Counted from the stretch's first letter, positions 42,007 through 51,811 are shown. The stretch is 60,402 bases of DNA from Campylobacter concisus (GCF_015230015.1 NZ_JAAKZC010000013.1:1-60402); one strand, 5' to 3'. Program-made: numbers and translations. The notes: generated by a model not told the origin, from the letters alone.

Positions 42007-43527
42007 ATGATGAATATTAAAAAAAATAGTGAAATTTCTATAGTTGCGCTAGATCCGTATGACTATAAAGGATTTCGTTATCACAACAGCAATGTAGAAG
42101 CTTTTAACTTTTCAAAAACAGTCAATAAACGCGACTTTTTTATCTCATATATAAAATTTAAAGACTTAAAAACAACAACATTTTTTATCCCTAGAAGTGT
42201 TGATAACGACGCCCTATATGAGGAGCTTTATTCAAAGGCCTATGCGGAGCTTTCGCTAGATCCTGCGCTTGATAATAAGATATTTTTCTCAGAAGGCACT
42301 ACAAAAGCTCAAGAGAGAATTTTTACTGTTTTTGCTATCACAAATGAAGATATAAATTCGATCTTTAAAGCAGTTGCAAAAAAGGTCCCATATATCGACT
42401 ACCTTGCGCCTGAACCTTTGATCTACTCTGCTATTTATAAAAAAGGCTTGTTGCCTAGCACGCAAGCAGACTGCTTTATAGCGCTTAGAAAAGATGAATC
42501 ATTTTTAAGCATATATTTAGATGGTGATTTTTTTACTGCAAGAGAAATTCGCTATAACCTAAACTATCTCAAAGATAAATTCTTAGAGCAAAGCGGCGAC
42601 CGCCTAAGCGATGATAAATTTCTCGAAGTTTTATCTCAAAGAGGACTTGTAAATAAAGATGATGATGGCTTTAACTACGATCTAAACACAGTTTTTGAAG
42701 ATTATATCTTTTACTTTAACGATATTTTAAACATTATAAATAGCCAAAATGGCATATCTATAAAGAAAATTTACATAGATTGTGACTATGAGATCAAAAA
42801 TTTTGCAAATTTCATCTCTACCAAACTTGGTTTGGATGCAGAGTATATAAATATAAAAGTTGCGATAAACAACAAAAACTATACCATAAACGAGCGTTAT
42901 AACGTTATGGCTTTATTTGGTAGATTTTATACCAAAGAGCCATTTTATGAGAATTTTAACCTCTCAAATATGCTTCGTCCAGATCCATTTGTCAAAAGAA
43001 AAAGTGGCAAATTCTTGCTCACTTGCGCTGCGGCATTTGCGCTAAGTATGTTATATCCAGCTTACAACTACATAGCTGGTCTTGTTTTAGAAAAAGATAG
43101 CGCAAGACTAAATGATGAATATAGCGTCCTAAACGCACAAGAGATGCAGATAAAAGAGACGCTAGCTAAAATTTCAAGAGAACAAGAGGCGGTAAAAGAA
43201 CAGACTCAAAAAGAGAATGAAAAGCTAAATTTCAGAAAAGGTCTGCTTGCTGAGATCGAAAATAAAAAAGATAATTACGCTATGAAGGGTTTAAATCTTT
43301 TTAAAATTACCGATATTTTAAATCTAAACGCAGTTCATATCACAAACATCGTAAATAACGATAGAAATTTGACTATAACTGCAGTTAGCGATAATGAAAA
43401 AAGGATAACCCAGTTGATCAAAGATATCAGCAAAGATGAAAAATACTTGGTAAATACTAAAAAAATTCGTTCAGATGACGCTAAACACGAGTATGAAAGT
43501 AATATAAGCATAGAGATTAGACAATGA
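42007..43527 (+). CDS. Transformation-system membrane protein (PilM-PilN/GspL-like)
   Basis: First gene of a nine-gene DNA-uptake cluster. 506 residues. The first about 330 residues look cytoplasmic and could be the actin-like (PilM/GspL cytoplasmic) part. One membrane segment lies near residue 340 (FLLTCAAAFALSMLYPAYNYIAG). A coiled coil rich in Glu/Lys/Gln follows (about 365-420), then a small periplasmic domain with NLNAVHITNIV, which suits PilN/GspL. Thus one protein may do the job of two pilus-assembly components. It overlaps the next gene by four bases (ATGA). Assignment is by topology and neighbours. Confidence 0.65.
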   Translation: MMNIKKNSEISIVALDPYDYKGFRYHNSNVEAFNFSKTVNKRDFFISYIKFKDLKTTTFFIPRSVDNDALYEELYSKAYAELSLDPALDNKIFFSEGTTKAQERIFTVFAITNEDINSIFKAVAKKVPYIDYLAPEPLIYSAIYKKGLLPSTQADCFIALRKDESFLSIYLDGDFFTAREIRYNLNYLKDKFLEQSGDRLSDDKFLEVLSQRGLVNKDDDGFNYDLNTVFEDYIFYFNDILNIINSQNGISIKKIYIDCDYEIKNFANFISTKLGLDAEYINIKVAINNKNYTINERYNVMALFGRFYTKEPFYENFNLSNMLRPDPFVKRKSGKFLLTCAAAFALSMLYPAYNYIAGLVLEKDSARLNDEYSVLNAQEMQIKETLAKISREQEAVKEQTQKENEKLNFRKGLLAEIENKKDNYAMKGLNLFKITDILNLNAVHITNIVNNDRNLTITAVSDNEKRITQLIKDISKDEKYLVNTKKIRSDDAKHEYESNISIEIRQ

Positions 43528-44171
43528 GACAAGATATTTTGAGCAAAATAGATCAATACTTTGATAGCAAAAAGCCAAACGAAACAAACCTCATTTTTCT
43601 TGGCTCAGCGCTTATCATAGCTTATCTTGTCTATATGCTATGCTTTGATCCTGCGCAAAATTTCTTTGACGAAAAGCTTGATAAACATACGAGAATTTCT
43701 ACAAAGCTAGAAAACACTAGAAATTATCTAGCCTCAGTGAGCTCTCCTGATGGCGATAGAAATTTTAAGATAAACGAAGAAAATAGAAATTTAAGCAATC
43801 TAAAACTTCGCTACACGAATATTTTGAAATTTAATACCTATTTTGACTCAAAGCTTAAAGAGCTTTCATTTTTGCTTTTTGACAATCAAAACTGGGCAAA
43901 CTATATAGATAGCATCGTGCTTTTGGCAAAACAAAATAATATAAAAATTTTAGAGCTTAAAAGTGATATAAAAGAGCCAAATTTCCAAAAGATAGAGCAA
44001 ATTTTAAATATAGATGTCACTTGCCTTGGAAATTTTAAAGATATGCTTAGCTATATAAACGGACTTGAAGAGTCAAAACTCGTAGTAGATCTTCACAAAA
44101 TGGATATAAATTCCACTCAAAAAGATCTAGGAGCTAAGCTCTCTATCTCTGTGTGGGGTATGAAGTACTGA
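43524..44171 (+). CDS. PilO/GspM-like membrane protein of the transformation system
   Basis: 215 residues: short cytoplasmic N-terminus, one membrane segment (NLIFLGSALIIAYLVYMLCF, residues about 22-41), coiled coil, then a ferredoxin-like periplasmic domain with the PilO-like stretch IKILELKSDI and DVTCLGNFKDMLSYINGLE (quoted in part). This is the layout of PilO/GspM, which pairs with PilN/GspL to form the inner-membrane alignment platform. One-base overlap with the next gene. Confidence 0.68.
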   Translation: MRQDILSKIDQYFDSKKPNETNLIFLGSALIIAYLVYMLCFDPAQNFFDEKLDKHTRISTKLENTRNYLASVSSPDGDRNFKINEENRNLSNLKLRYTNILKFNTYFDSKLKELSFLLFDNQNWANYIDSIVLLAKQNNIKILELKSDIKEPNFQKIEQILNIDVTCLGNFKDMLSYINGLEESKLVVDLHKMDINSTQKDLGAKLSISVWGMKY

Positions 44172-44581
44172 TGAAAAAATTTGGTTTATTTTTAATTTTA
44201 GCTCTAAGCCTATTTGGCAGTGAGTTTGAAGGCGAGATGAAAAACTATGATGAAGTTTTTGTTAAGATAAAAGAGCAAAGAAAAGGGCTTAATAGCGGTG
44301 AAATTTCTAGCTTGCAAGATCCTTTCAAGCTAAATTTGCCAGTTGCTCCAAAAGGCGATCAAAACACTACAAAATACTCTTCTGCAAGGGGGCTTATGCT
44401 AAAGGCCATTTTGCTAAATAAAGCAAATATAAATGGCAAGTGGTATAAAGTGGGAGATATGATTGATGATTACAATATCACAAGTGTTCAAAATAGCAAG
44501 GTTATCATCGTAAAAGATGGTGAAAAACAAGAACTAACTCTTAAAAATGGAAGTAAAAATGTTGGTATCAAAATTAAGTAA
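44171..44581 (+). CDS. PilP/GspC-like periplasmic protein of the transformation system
   Basis: 136 residues with a signal peptide or N-terminal anchor (MKKFGLFLILALSLFGSEFE). A C-terminal HR-type domain is visible in LMLKAILLNKANINGKWYKVGDMI (quoted in part) and VIIVKDGEKQELTL, the small beta domain that in GspC and PilP docks to the secretin. The ATG at 44171 overlaps the stop of the previous gene and starts the signal peptide; the earlier ATG at 44153 does not. The 3' end overlaps the secretin gene. Confidence 0.65.
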   Translation: MKKFGLFLILALSLFGSEFEGEMKNYDEVFVKIKEQRKGLNSGEISSLQDPFKLNLPVAPKGDQNTTKYSSARGLMLKAILLNKANINGKWYKVGDMIDDYNITSVQNSKVIIVKDGEKQELTLKNGSKNVGIKIK

Positions 44582-46085
44582 ATTTATTATAACTGTGGCG
44601 TTAGCTTCATTTTTAGCTACTCCTATAATGGCAAAACCAAGCACATGCTTGAGTAAAAATTTTAGTATGAAGATCACAGACGATATAAGTCTTGGCGATG
44701 TTTTAAATCAGCTCTCTGAAATGTGTGATTTTAGTATCGTTGCAAAAGATGCTTATAGCAAAAAAGAGCTTGATGATAAAGTCTTTGGCGTGAATATAAG
44801 AAATATGAGCCTAAGTGAGGTCTTTGATCTGCTTTTAAATGAGAAAAATTTAAGCTATGAGTTTTCAAACAATGTCTTAAAAATCTCATCGCTTCAAACA
44901 AAAATTTTTAAAATAGACTATATAACCTCTATCCGTGAAGGCACAGCCATCACAAAAGCTTCAGTTGATGCCTCTCCGTCAGAAGTTGGTAGTAGCTCAA
45001 GTAGTGATAATGGCTCTAGCGATATAAAAAATGAAAATAACTTGATAAGAACAACTGAGAAATTTGACTTTTGGGAGAAGCTTGACGCTGAGCTAAAAGC
45101 TATCTTAAACAATAGTAGCGAGCACATCACAGCACCAGATCCTATTATAAACCAAAATGCTGGACTTATCACAGTTACAGCTACTCCGTCGCAATTAAAA
45201 CGTGTGGAAAAATACATAGCTGAGATGCAAAGAAGGCTTAAAAAACAAGTCATCATCGACGTTTCTATCATAGCAGTTGATCTAAATAATGAGTATAAAC
45301 AAGGTGTTGATTGGAGTAAATTTGAGCTTGGATTTAACTCATATATTGGCAACACAGGTACTGGCAATAGCTCTAGTGCAAGCTGGACAAACAAAGGAAA
45401 TAGCTTAAGCGATGGCTTTGGCCGCACATTAAATATTGCTGCAAATCTAAACTTTAGCCTTGATGGTATGATAAATTTCCTTGAAACAAATGGTAAAACA
45501 AAGGTCGTTTCGAGTCCAAAAGTAACTACCCTAAACAACCAACAGGCGCTAATTTCTGTGGGCGATAATATAAATTACCGCGTAATGGAAGAGACAGATA
45601 ATGGTAGCAATAATAATAATAATAACAGGCTTACAACGACTTACAAGCAATACTCTGTATTTATCGGTATCTTGTTAAATTTACTTCCAGAAGTTTCAGA
45701 TAACAACAAAATTATGCTTCGTATAAACCCTAGTTTAAGTAGTTTTAAGTATGCAGAAGATGACACAAGATCACAAAATACAGCCATTAGAGAGATTGCT
45801 CCTGATACAGTTCAGAAAAAACTCTCAACAGTCGTTCAGGTAAATAGCGGTGATACAATCATACTTGGTGGGCTTATCGGACAGACTAAAAATAAGCAAA
45901 ACACGGCTGTGCCACTTCTTGCTGACATACCTTTGATAGGAAGTGTCTTTAAAAGCACAAGAGATGGCGTAAAAACTACTGAGCTTATCTTTGTCATCAC
46001 GCCAAGAGTTGTTGATCTTGAAGATCCAAAACCAGTGCAGCAGTCGCTAAAAGATCTGGGATTTTCTAAATCGATCTATGAGTAA
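44559..46085 (+). CDS. ctsD: Outer-membrane secretin of the transformation system
   Basis: Secretin (PilQ/PulD family) forming the gated outer-membrane pore for DNA uptake. Signal peptide ...LASFLATPIMA; an STN-like N0 domain (SLGDVLNQLSEMCDFSIVAK); a Ser-rich linker near residues 145-155; an N1/N3 domain (LITVTATPSQLKRVEKYIAEM, in part); then the C-terminal secretin domain with the signature VPLLADIPLIGSVFKS. The start at 44559 is preferred over 44547 because GGAAG lies six bases before it. Similar in position to C. jejuni CtsD. The stop overlaps the next ATG by eight bases. Confidence 0.85.
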   Translation: MLVSKLSKFIITVALASFLATPIMAKPSTCLSKNFSMKITDDISLGDVLNQLSEMCDFSIVAKDAYSKKELDDKVFGVNIRNMSLSEVFDLLLNEKNLSYEFSNNVLKISSLQTKIFKIDYITSIREGTAITKASVDASPSEVGSSSSSDNGSSDIKNENNLIRTTEKFDFWEKLDAELKAILNNSSEHITAPDPIINQNAGLITVTATPSQLKRVEKYIAEMQRRLKKQVIIDVSIIAVDLNNEYKQGVDWSKFELGFNSYIGNTGTGNSSSASWTNKGNSLSDGFGRTLNIAANLNFSLDGMINFLETNGKTKVVSSPKVTTLNNQQALISVGDNINYRVMEETDNGSNNNNNNRLTTTYKQYSVFIGILLNLLPEVSDNNKIMLRINPSLSSFKYAEDDTRSQNTAIREIAPDTVQKKLSTVVQVNSGDTIILGGLIGQTKNKQNTAVPLLADIPLIGSVFKSTRDGVKTTELIFVITPRVVDLEDPKPVQQSLKDLGFSKSIYE

Positions 46086-46905
46086 CGAAAATATTTATAC
46101 ACATATAAAAGATGTTTTCATAGATGAAGACGAGAGTTTAAATTTCGTAAATTTAGACAACTCTATAAGCTGCTACAACAAGATAGTTTTAGCTTTAAAA
46201 AAGCCACTAAAGCTTATCTTGTTTTATGGTAAGCCAGGTAGCGGCAAGACTTTTTTGCTAAACAAGATCGCAAATGATCTAAAAGAAGATAAAAGCCTCA
46301 TCTTTTTCCCGCATCCATTTTTTAGCGAGGCGACATTTATCGAGGCGCTTTGTGAGCAAATTTATGGAAAAAAGCTGGAAGATATAAATAACTTTGAGAG
46401 CTTTATAAAATTTTATTCAAAAGACTTTAGTAGTAAAGATGAAATTTTAAAAAATCAAATGACGGTTATCCTAGATGAAGCGCAGCTCTATCCGACCGAG
46501 CTTATTGAGAAAATAAGGCTTATGGCCGATACTAGGATGTTTAAATTTCTCTTTACGATACATAAAACTGAAAATGAAGATATTTTGGCAAAAGATTATT
46601 TTCAAACTAGAATTTGGGAGAGCATCGAGCTAAGCAGCGCTGATGTAAATGAGATCATCATATACTTGCAAAGAAAGCTTAGCCAAAAAAACTATGATAA
46701 ATACCTTAAATTTGACAAAAAAGACTACGAGTGCGCTTACTCATTTTGCGGTGGAAATTTAAGAACGCTAAATAAGATAATGTATAAATTCTATGAAATT
46801 TGCGAATACTACGAGCAGTATCAGCCTTCAAAACTTAGCGGTGATAAGGCAAATATCATGATACTTACCATGGCTGCACTTGATGCGGGGCTAATTGATG
46901 CTTGA
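46078..46905 (+). CDS. ctsP: AAA ATPase of the transformation system (CtsP/ExeA-MshM-like)
   Basis: Cytoplasmic P-loop ATPase of 275 residues with Walker A LFYGKPGSGKTFLL, Walker B MTVILDEAQLY and sensor-1 FLFTIHK, as in ExeA/MshM proteins associated with secretins and MSHA-type pili. Gene order (secretin, this ATPase, ..., GspE-like ATPase, GspF-like protein) matches C. jejuni ctsD-ctsP-Cj1472-ctsE-ctsF, so I use ctsP. It overlaps the next gene by eight bases. Confidence 0.75.
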   Translation: MSNENIYTHIKDVFIDEDESLNFVNLDNSISCYNKIVLALKKPLKLILFYGKPGSGKTFLLNKIANDLKEDKSLIFFPHPFFSEATFIEALCEQIYGKKLEDINNFESFIKFYSKDFSSKDEILKNQMTVILDEAQLYPTELIEKIRLMADTRMFKFLFTIHKTENEDILAKDYFQTRIWESIELSSADVNEIIIYLQRKLSQKNYDKYLKFDKKDYECAYSFCGGNLRTLNKIMYKFYEICEYYEQYQPSKLSGDKANIMILTMAALDAGLIDA

Positions 46906-47764
46906 ACCACAAGAAATTCAAAGATTAGAAAAGCTCTATGAGAGCTACAAGAAAAAAAATGGTGGCTTTTTGCATAAAATTTTTAATGCCAAAAATTCTA
47001 AAATTTTAATCATCGAGCTTTTGCTTATCATTATTTTGCTGGCTGCACTGATAGCGCTAAGTTTAGAAAAAGCTCCAAGTCTTGCTAGTAAAAGCGATAA
47101 AGTTTTAGCCAAAAACGCAACTATAGCAAAAATGGTAGAAAAAAATGAGACAAATGTAAGCGTTCTTAGTGAGCTAAAGCAAAAGAGTGAGGTCGCTAAG
47201 GCTAAATTTGAAGAGGGTAAAAAGCAAGACGAACTAGCTGATAAGATAGCTAAAAAGCTTGAAGAGGTTGTAAAGACAAACGAAACAAATGATACTTCAA
47301 AAAATGACCCAAAAAAGCAAAGAAGTTCACAAGGCTGGCTTAAGCTAAACATCCCTGATGAAGAGCCACTTACCGAACAAAATGGCATAAGCGTGCCACA
47401 AGATGAAGTGATAGATCTTGAGTCAAAACCAGCTAGAAAGCGTGTAAATATACAAGTAACTTCAGCATCTAATGAAGAGAGCGTGCTAAGAGAACAATTT
47501 TTAAAGACAAATAATCCAACTATTGCACTTGAGCTTGCGAGATTAAATTTTAGAAATAATAATTTCAAAGAAGCTATAAAGTGGTCGCTTGCTGCGAACG
47601 ATATAGATAATAGCTTAGAGGAGTCGTGGATCATCTTTGCAAAGTCAAAATATAAGCTAAAACAAAGCGATGATGCCGTAAAAGCTCTAAGGGAGTATAA
47701 TAAAAACTTAAACAAAGCTTCGATAAATGAGCTTATAAATAAGATAAAAAGTGGAACATTATGA
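46898..47764 (+). CDS. Single-pass membrane protein with periplasmic helical domain, transformation cluster
   Basis: 288 residues. Cytoplasmic N-terminus of about 38 residues, one membrane segment (ILIIELLLIIILLAALIALSL), a Lys/Glu-rich coiled-coil linker (80-150), and a C-terminal TPR-like helical domain (LELARLNFRNNNFKEAIKWSLAAND, in part). This resembles MshN/CtsX-type accessory proteins that work with the ExeA-like ATPase. I start at ATG 46898, since the frame's earlier TTG lies inside the previous gene without a better site. The antisense frame at 46945-47715 is a shadow. Confidence 0.68.
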   Translation: MLEPQEIQRLEKLYESYKKKNGGFLHKIFNAKNSKILIIELLLIIILLAALIALSLEKAPSLASKSDKVLAKNATIAKMVEKNETNVSVLSELKQKSEVAKAKFEEGKKQDELADKIAKKLEEVVKTNETNDTSKNDPKKQRSSQGWLKLNIPDEEPLTEQNGISVPQDEVIDLESKPARKRVNIQVTSASNEESVLREQFLKTNNPTIALELARLNFRNNNFKEAIKWSLAANDIDNSLEESWIIFAKSKYKLKQSDDAVKALREYNKNLNKASINELINKIKSGTL

Positions 47765-48300
47765 AATTTTTTGCTATTTTTTTTGTTTTTGTTTGTGAAG
47801 TTTTTGCTGTTAGTCTAACTGAGATTAGGGATGACTTTAACAGCGCAAACTACGCAAAAGTCTGCAACCAAAAGGTTGAGGACTTTTTAAAAACACAAAA
47901 TAACGAAGAGCAAATTTCTATGTTTGGCATCGCTTGCATAAAGATGAATGATCTAAACAGGCTAGCAACTCCGATCGATAAGCTAGTAAAGAGCGAAAAA
48001 TCAAGAGAAAATGCTGCCTATTTTGCTGACATCTTATTTAAGAAAAAGCTCTTATTTCACGCTATGATAGATGGCGTTGATATAAGCTATATCAGGCTTC
48101 CAAAGAGTGATTATATACTTTCATTTTTGTTTGATAAATTTGTAAAAAAAGAGTATGTCGAAGAGCTTGGTACATTTATCTTTGAAGAGCCAAATTCTGA
48201 TACAAGATATGAGATAAGCCCAACAAATGGGCAAATACCAAAGCTTGTGCTTAAAATTTTTAAAAATAACGACCTGAAATCACAAATAGAGTATAGATAA
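47761..48300 (+). CDS. Secreted unknown protein of the transformation cluster
   Basis: 179 residues with a signal peptide (MKFFAIFFVFVCEVFAVS). The mature part is helical at first, with YAKVCNQKVEDFLK and a second Cys in MFGIACIKM, suggesting a disulphide in a TPR/SEL1-like fold, then a beta-rich C-terminus. It overlaps neighbours on both sides by four and one bases, so it is a core cluster member. I do not recognise a named family; it occupies the position of C. jejuni Cj1472. Confidence 0.65.
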   Translation: MKFFAIFFVFVCEVFAVSLTEIRDDFNSANYAKVCNQKVEDFLKTQNNEEQISMFGIACIKMNDLNRLATPIDKLVKSEKSRENAAYFADILFKKKLLFHAMIDGVDISYIRLPKSDYILSFLFDKFVKKEYVEELGTFIFEEPNSDTRYEISPTNGQIPKLVLKIFKNNDLKSQIEYR

Positions 48301-50051
48301 TGAAAAATGTAGAAAATGTAATCTTAAAAAATATAGAACAAAACGGCAAACTAAGCACATCAGATATAGAAAAGATAAAGCAGATAAGCGAGCAAGAAGG
48401 CAAAGGCCTTGTTAAAATTTTAAGAGATGAAAATTTACTAAATGACGATGACTTTATGGAAATTTTGTCTGATATTTATAGGAGAGGGCATGTAAATATC
48501 GATGAAATTTCAAACGACCTTGAGCTTGATATCAAGGCTTTTGTTAAATTTATAAGCGAGAAATTTAAGGTTTTATACTTTGATCTTGATGATATCGACA
48601 TCGACTACCGCATCAGCGAAAAGCTAAGCACCGCTCAGCTAAAGACATATAGCGCGATCCCAGTAAAAGAAGATGAGATAAGTGTATATGTCGCTTTTAA
48701 AAATCCATTTGACGTTATGGCTCAAGATAAGGTGCAAAATTTATTTAATAGAAAACTGCTAAAAGTTGCCATCGCTCAGCCAACTCAGATAGAAAAATAT
48801 ATAAGCAAGCTAGCACTAAATGAGAGCATAAAAGATGTGATAACAGAGATCAGAAGAGAGCTTTCAAGCTCGGCTAGCCAAGGGCAAAACAGTGAAAACT
48901 CTGGAATTTTAAAGCTAATCGAGATCATCTTAAAAACATCTATCCAAAGCAGAGCCAGCGACATCCACATCGAGCCAACCGAGACAAACTGCATCGTAAG
49001 AAGCAGGATCGATGGCATGCTAAGTGAGACATTTATATTTGATAAAGATATCTATCCGCCGATGGTTAGCCGTATGAAGCTACTTTCAAACATGGACATC
49101 GCAGAGCGTCGCCGCCCACAAGATGGTAGATTTTCAGCTCAAATTTTAGACAAAGAGTATGATTTTCGTATCTCGACGCTACCTATCTTAAATGGCGAAA
49201 GTATAGTTTTAAGGATTTTGGATAAGTCAAAGGTTATTATAAATTTAGAAGATCTTGGCATGCACCCAGATAACTTTGCCAAATTTAAAAAGAGCATGAA
49301 AGCGCCTTATGGTATCATTCTAGTCACTGGTCCAACAGGCTCAGGTAAGACAACGACACTTTACGGCGCGCTAAATGATATAAAAAGCGTAAAAACTAAG
49401 ATCATCACAGTTGAAGACCCGGTCGAATACCAGCTAAATATGATCCAACAAGTGCATGTAAATGAAAAGGCTGGACTTACCTTTGTCTCAGCTCTTCGCT
49501 CTATCTTGAGGCAAGATCCAGACGTCATAATGATAGGCGAGATCAGGGATCAAGAGACGCTTCGCATAGCGATACAAGCGGCACTTACTGGTCACCTTGT
49601 CTTTTCTACGCTTCACACAAATGATGCCATAAGCGCACTTCCTCGTATGATAGATATGGGCATCGAGCCTTATCTAGTAAGTGGCGCGCTCGTTTGCATA
49701 GAGGCTCAAAGGCTAGTTAGAAAGCTCTGCCCGCACTGCAAACAAAAGATCACTCTATCTCAAAAGGCATTTGACGAGGTTAAAAAATTTGTCCCTGAAA
49801 ACTATCAGTTTTACAAAAGTGTCGGATGTCCGCAATGCTCACAAACAGGATACTTGGGACGTGAAATGATAAGTGAAATTTTACCTATTAGTGATCATAT
49901 AGCAAGTATGGTTGCAAATGGCGCTTCTAAAGATGAGCTTAAAAGCGTAGCTTACGAAGAGGGCTTTATAGATATGTTTCATGATGGTGTCATAAGAGCG
50001 GCAAATGGCATAACCACGCTTGAAGAAGTTTATAGGGTTGCTAAGATATGA
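48300..50051 (+). CDS. ctsE: GspE/PilB-type assembly ATPase of the transformation system
   Basis: Hexameric cytoplasmic ATPase that drives pseudopilus extension. The N-terminal MshEN/GspE-II domain covers about 1-150. Walker A GPTGSGKTTT is at about 343-352, Asp box RSRIDGMLSE and RRRPQDGRFS before it, Walker B VIMIGEIRDQET, His box LVFSTLHTND. A zinc-binding tetracysteine lies near the C-terminus (CPHC at about 477, CPQC at about 510), typical of GspE/PilB. 583 residues. It overlaps ctsF by four bases. Confidence 0.9.
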   Translation: MKNVENVILKNIEQNGKLSTSDIEKIKQISEQEGKGLVKILRDENLLNDDDFMEILSDIYRRGHVNIDEISNDLELDIKAFVKFISEKFKVLYFDLDDIDIDYRISEKLSTAQLKTYSAIPVKEDEISVYVAFKNPFDVMAQDKVQNLFNRKLLKVAIAQPTQIEKYISKLALNESIKDVITEIRRELSSSASQGQNSENSGILKLIEIILKTSIQSRASDIHIEPTETNCIVRSRIDGMLSETFIFDKDIYPPMVSRMKLLSNMDIAERRRPQDGRFSAQILDKEYDFRISTLPILNGESIVLRILDKSKVIINLEDLGMHPDNFAKFKKSMKAPYGIILVTGPTGSGKTTTLYGALNDIKSVKTKIITVEDPVEYQLNMIQQVHVNEKAGLTFVSALRSILRQDPDVIMIGEIRDQETLRIAIQAALTGHLVFSTLHTNDAISALPRMIDMGIEPYLVSGALVCIEAQRLVRKLCPHCKQKITLSQKAFDEVKKFVPENYQFYKSVGCPQCSQTGYLGREMISEILPISDHIASMVANGASKDELKSVAYEEGFIDMFHDGVIRAANGITTLEEVYRVAKI

Positions 50052-51283
50052 AATACTTTGAGGTTGAGTACATCCAAAACGGCAAACGCCATAAGATGAG
50101 CCTAAGAGCGAACAATAAAAGCGAGATCAAAGATAAAGCAAATGTCACTGGCATGATCGTAAAGATCAAAGAGACGCAAACTTCTAGCATAAATAACTTT
50201 GAAAATTTACAAAATGTGATCGCAAAGGCTTTTACTAATCCAAAGGTCAAAATCCCAAATTTAGTTGCCACCATAAGACAGCTTAGCGTTATGACAAATG
50301 CTGGAATTTCTATCCACGATAGCATTAAAGAGGTTGCAAACTCTACTGAGGATAAGCGCCTGAAATTTATATTTCAAACCATAGATGAGGAGCTAAATCA
50401 AGGCTCAAGCCTCACAAATAGTATAGAAAATTTCAAAGAAGAGCTAGGCGACGTGACGCTAGCGATGATAAGACTTGGCGAGAGCACTGGTAATATGGCT
50501 GACGCGCTTGCAAAGCTTGCCTCTATCTTGCAAGAAGTCTGGGATAATCAGCAAAAATTTAAAAAAGCCATCCGCTATCCGATAACTGTCATCTGCGCGA
50601 TCATCATAGCCTTTGTCATCCTTATGATACTTGTTGTGCCGCAGTTTAGAGAAATTTTTGAGCAGTTAAATGCAGAGTTGCCACTGCCAACTAAAATTTT
50701 ACTAAATATCGAATACGTCATGACGAACTACGGCTTTTATATCCTTGGTGCGCTTGCATTTATCGGATATTTGCTTAGAAAATACTACCTTGATAGTGAA
50801 GAATTTCAAGATAAAGTCGATAAATACCTTTTGAAAGTCTATCTCATTGGTAAGATCATATTTTATTCGAATATGAGCAGGTTTAACCTCATCTTTACAG
50901 AGCTTGTTCGAGCTGGTTTGCCTATAGCAGATGCCCTTGATACGGCTGTGATAACGGTCTCAAACAAGGATATCAAAAAGAAGCTAAGCGGCGTTAAGAT
51001 ACTTGTTGGTAGGGGTGTTAGCCTAACAGAAGCCTTTAGAGATACAAATTTATATGAAAATATGCTCATACAGATGATAAGCGCTGGCGAGCAAAGTGGT
51101 AGCTTAGACGATATGACGCAAAAAGTAACTGACTATTACAGGATGAAATTTAACGATATTATTGATAACATCTCAAACTATATTGAGCCTATCTTACTCG
51201 TTTTTATAGCGGGCATGGTGCTTTTACTAGCTCTTGGTATATTTTTGCCGATGTGGGATCTATCAAAAGCCGTTAAAAACTAA
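50048..51283 (+). CDS. ctsF: GspF/PilC-type inner-membrane platform protein of the transformation system
   Basis: Polytopic platform protein that couples the ATPase to pilin polymerisation. It contains two related helical cytoplasmic domains (ATIRQLSVMTNAGISIHDSI near 75-95 and NLIFTELVRAGLPIADAL near 280-300, both quoted in part). Membrane segments lie at about 178-200, 230-245 and 375-400. The family signature MIRLGESTGNMADAL and the matching MISAGEQSGSLDDM are present. 411 residues. Last gene of the cluster; no pilin or pseudopilin gene follows. Confidence 0.9.
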   Translation: MKYFEVEYIQNGKRHKMSLRANNKSEIKDKANVTGMIVKIKETQTSSINNFENLQNVIAKAFTNPKVKIPNLVATIRQLSVMTNAGISIHDSIKEVANSTEDKRLKFIFQTIDEELNQGSSLTNSIENFKEELGDVTLAMIRLGESTGNMADALAKLASILQEVWDNQQKFKKAIRYPITVICAIIIAFVILMILVVPQFREIFEQLNAELPLPTKILLNIEYVMTNYGFYILGALAFIGYLLRKYYLDSEEFQDKVDKYLLKVYLIGKIIFYSNMSRFNLIFTELVRAGLPIADALDTAVITVSNKDIKKKLSGVKILVGRGVSLTEAFRDTNLYENMLIQMISAGEQSGSLDDMTQKVTDYYRMKFNDIIDNISNYIEPILLVFIAGMVLLLALGIFLPMWDLSKAVKN

Positions 51284-51310
51284 AATAATTAAAATCTTAA
51301 AGGAGAGAAG

Positions 51311-51811
51311 ATGTCTGAAAACAAAGAACACATGGTCGAAGAGAGCGCCTTTTTGGTCTCAAAGACTGACTTAAAAGGACGTATTACATATTGTAACGAG
51401 CCATTTTTAAAGATAGTTGGAGCTAAACAAGCTGAAGTCTTGGGTAAGCCTCATAACATAATAAGACACCCAGATATGCCAAGAGCTGTTTTCAAGCTAC
51501 TTTGGGAGCGCATAAAAAATAAAGAAGAAATTTTTGCTTATGTTAAAAACAAAAGCTTTGATGGTGGATATTACTGGGTCTTTGCAAATATCACAACTTC
51601 GCTTGATGTGCAAAATAATCCAGTTGGCTACTACTCAGTTAGACGCAAGCCAAATCCAAAGGCGATCGAGGTGATAGAGCCTATATATCAAAAGTTATTA
51701 TCGGTAGAAAAGAGCGGTGGCATGGATGCTTCGATGAAATTTTTAACTGAATTTTTAAAAGAAAAAAATATAAGTTATGATGAATTTATAAATAACCTAC
51801 AAAGGCTATAA
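51311..51811 (+). CDS. PAS-domain sensor protein (Aer/CetB-like)
   Basis: 166 residues, almost entirely one PAS domain of the aerotaxis type: [56 protein letters not shown] and [13 protein letters not shown]. The IRHPDMP block is the hallmark of FAD-binding Aer/CetB PAS domains used for energy taxis. A helical C-terminal extension of 45 residues follows. A strong AAAGGAGA precedes the ATG. It overlaps the next gene, a chemoreceptor without its own input domain, by one base, as in the CetA-CetB pair of C. jejuni; so this is probably its separate sensor. Confidence 0.85.
   Translation: MSENKEHMVEESAFLVSKTDLKGRITYCNEPFLKIVGAKQAEVLGKPHNIIRHPDMPRAVFKLLWERIKNKEEIFAYVKNKSFDGGYYWVFANITTSLDVQNNPVGYYSVRRKPNPKAIEVIEPIYQKLLSVEKSGGMDASMKFLTEFLKEKNISYDEFINNLQRL

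Noticed and set aside
44918-45538. 206-codon minus-strand frame
   Set aside because: Antisense shadow of the secretin gene, with no ribosome-binding site and no recognisable features.
46945-47715. 256-codon minus-strand frame rich in Ser, Phe and Leu
   Set aside because: Antisense shadow of a well-placed member of the transformation operon; composition is typical of reverse-complemented Lys/Glu/Ala codons.
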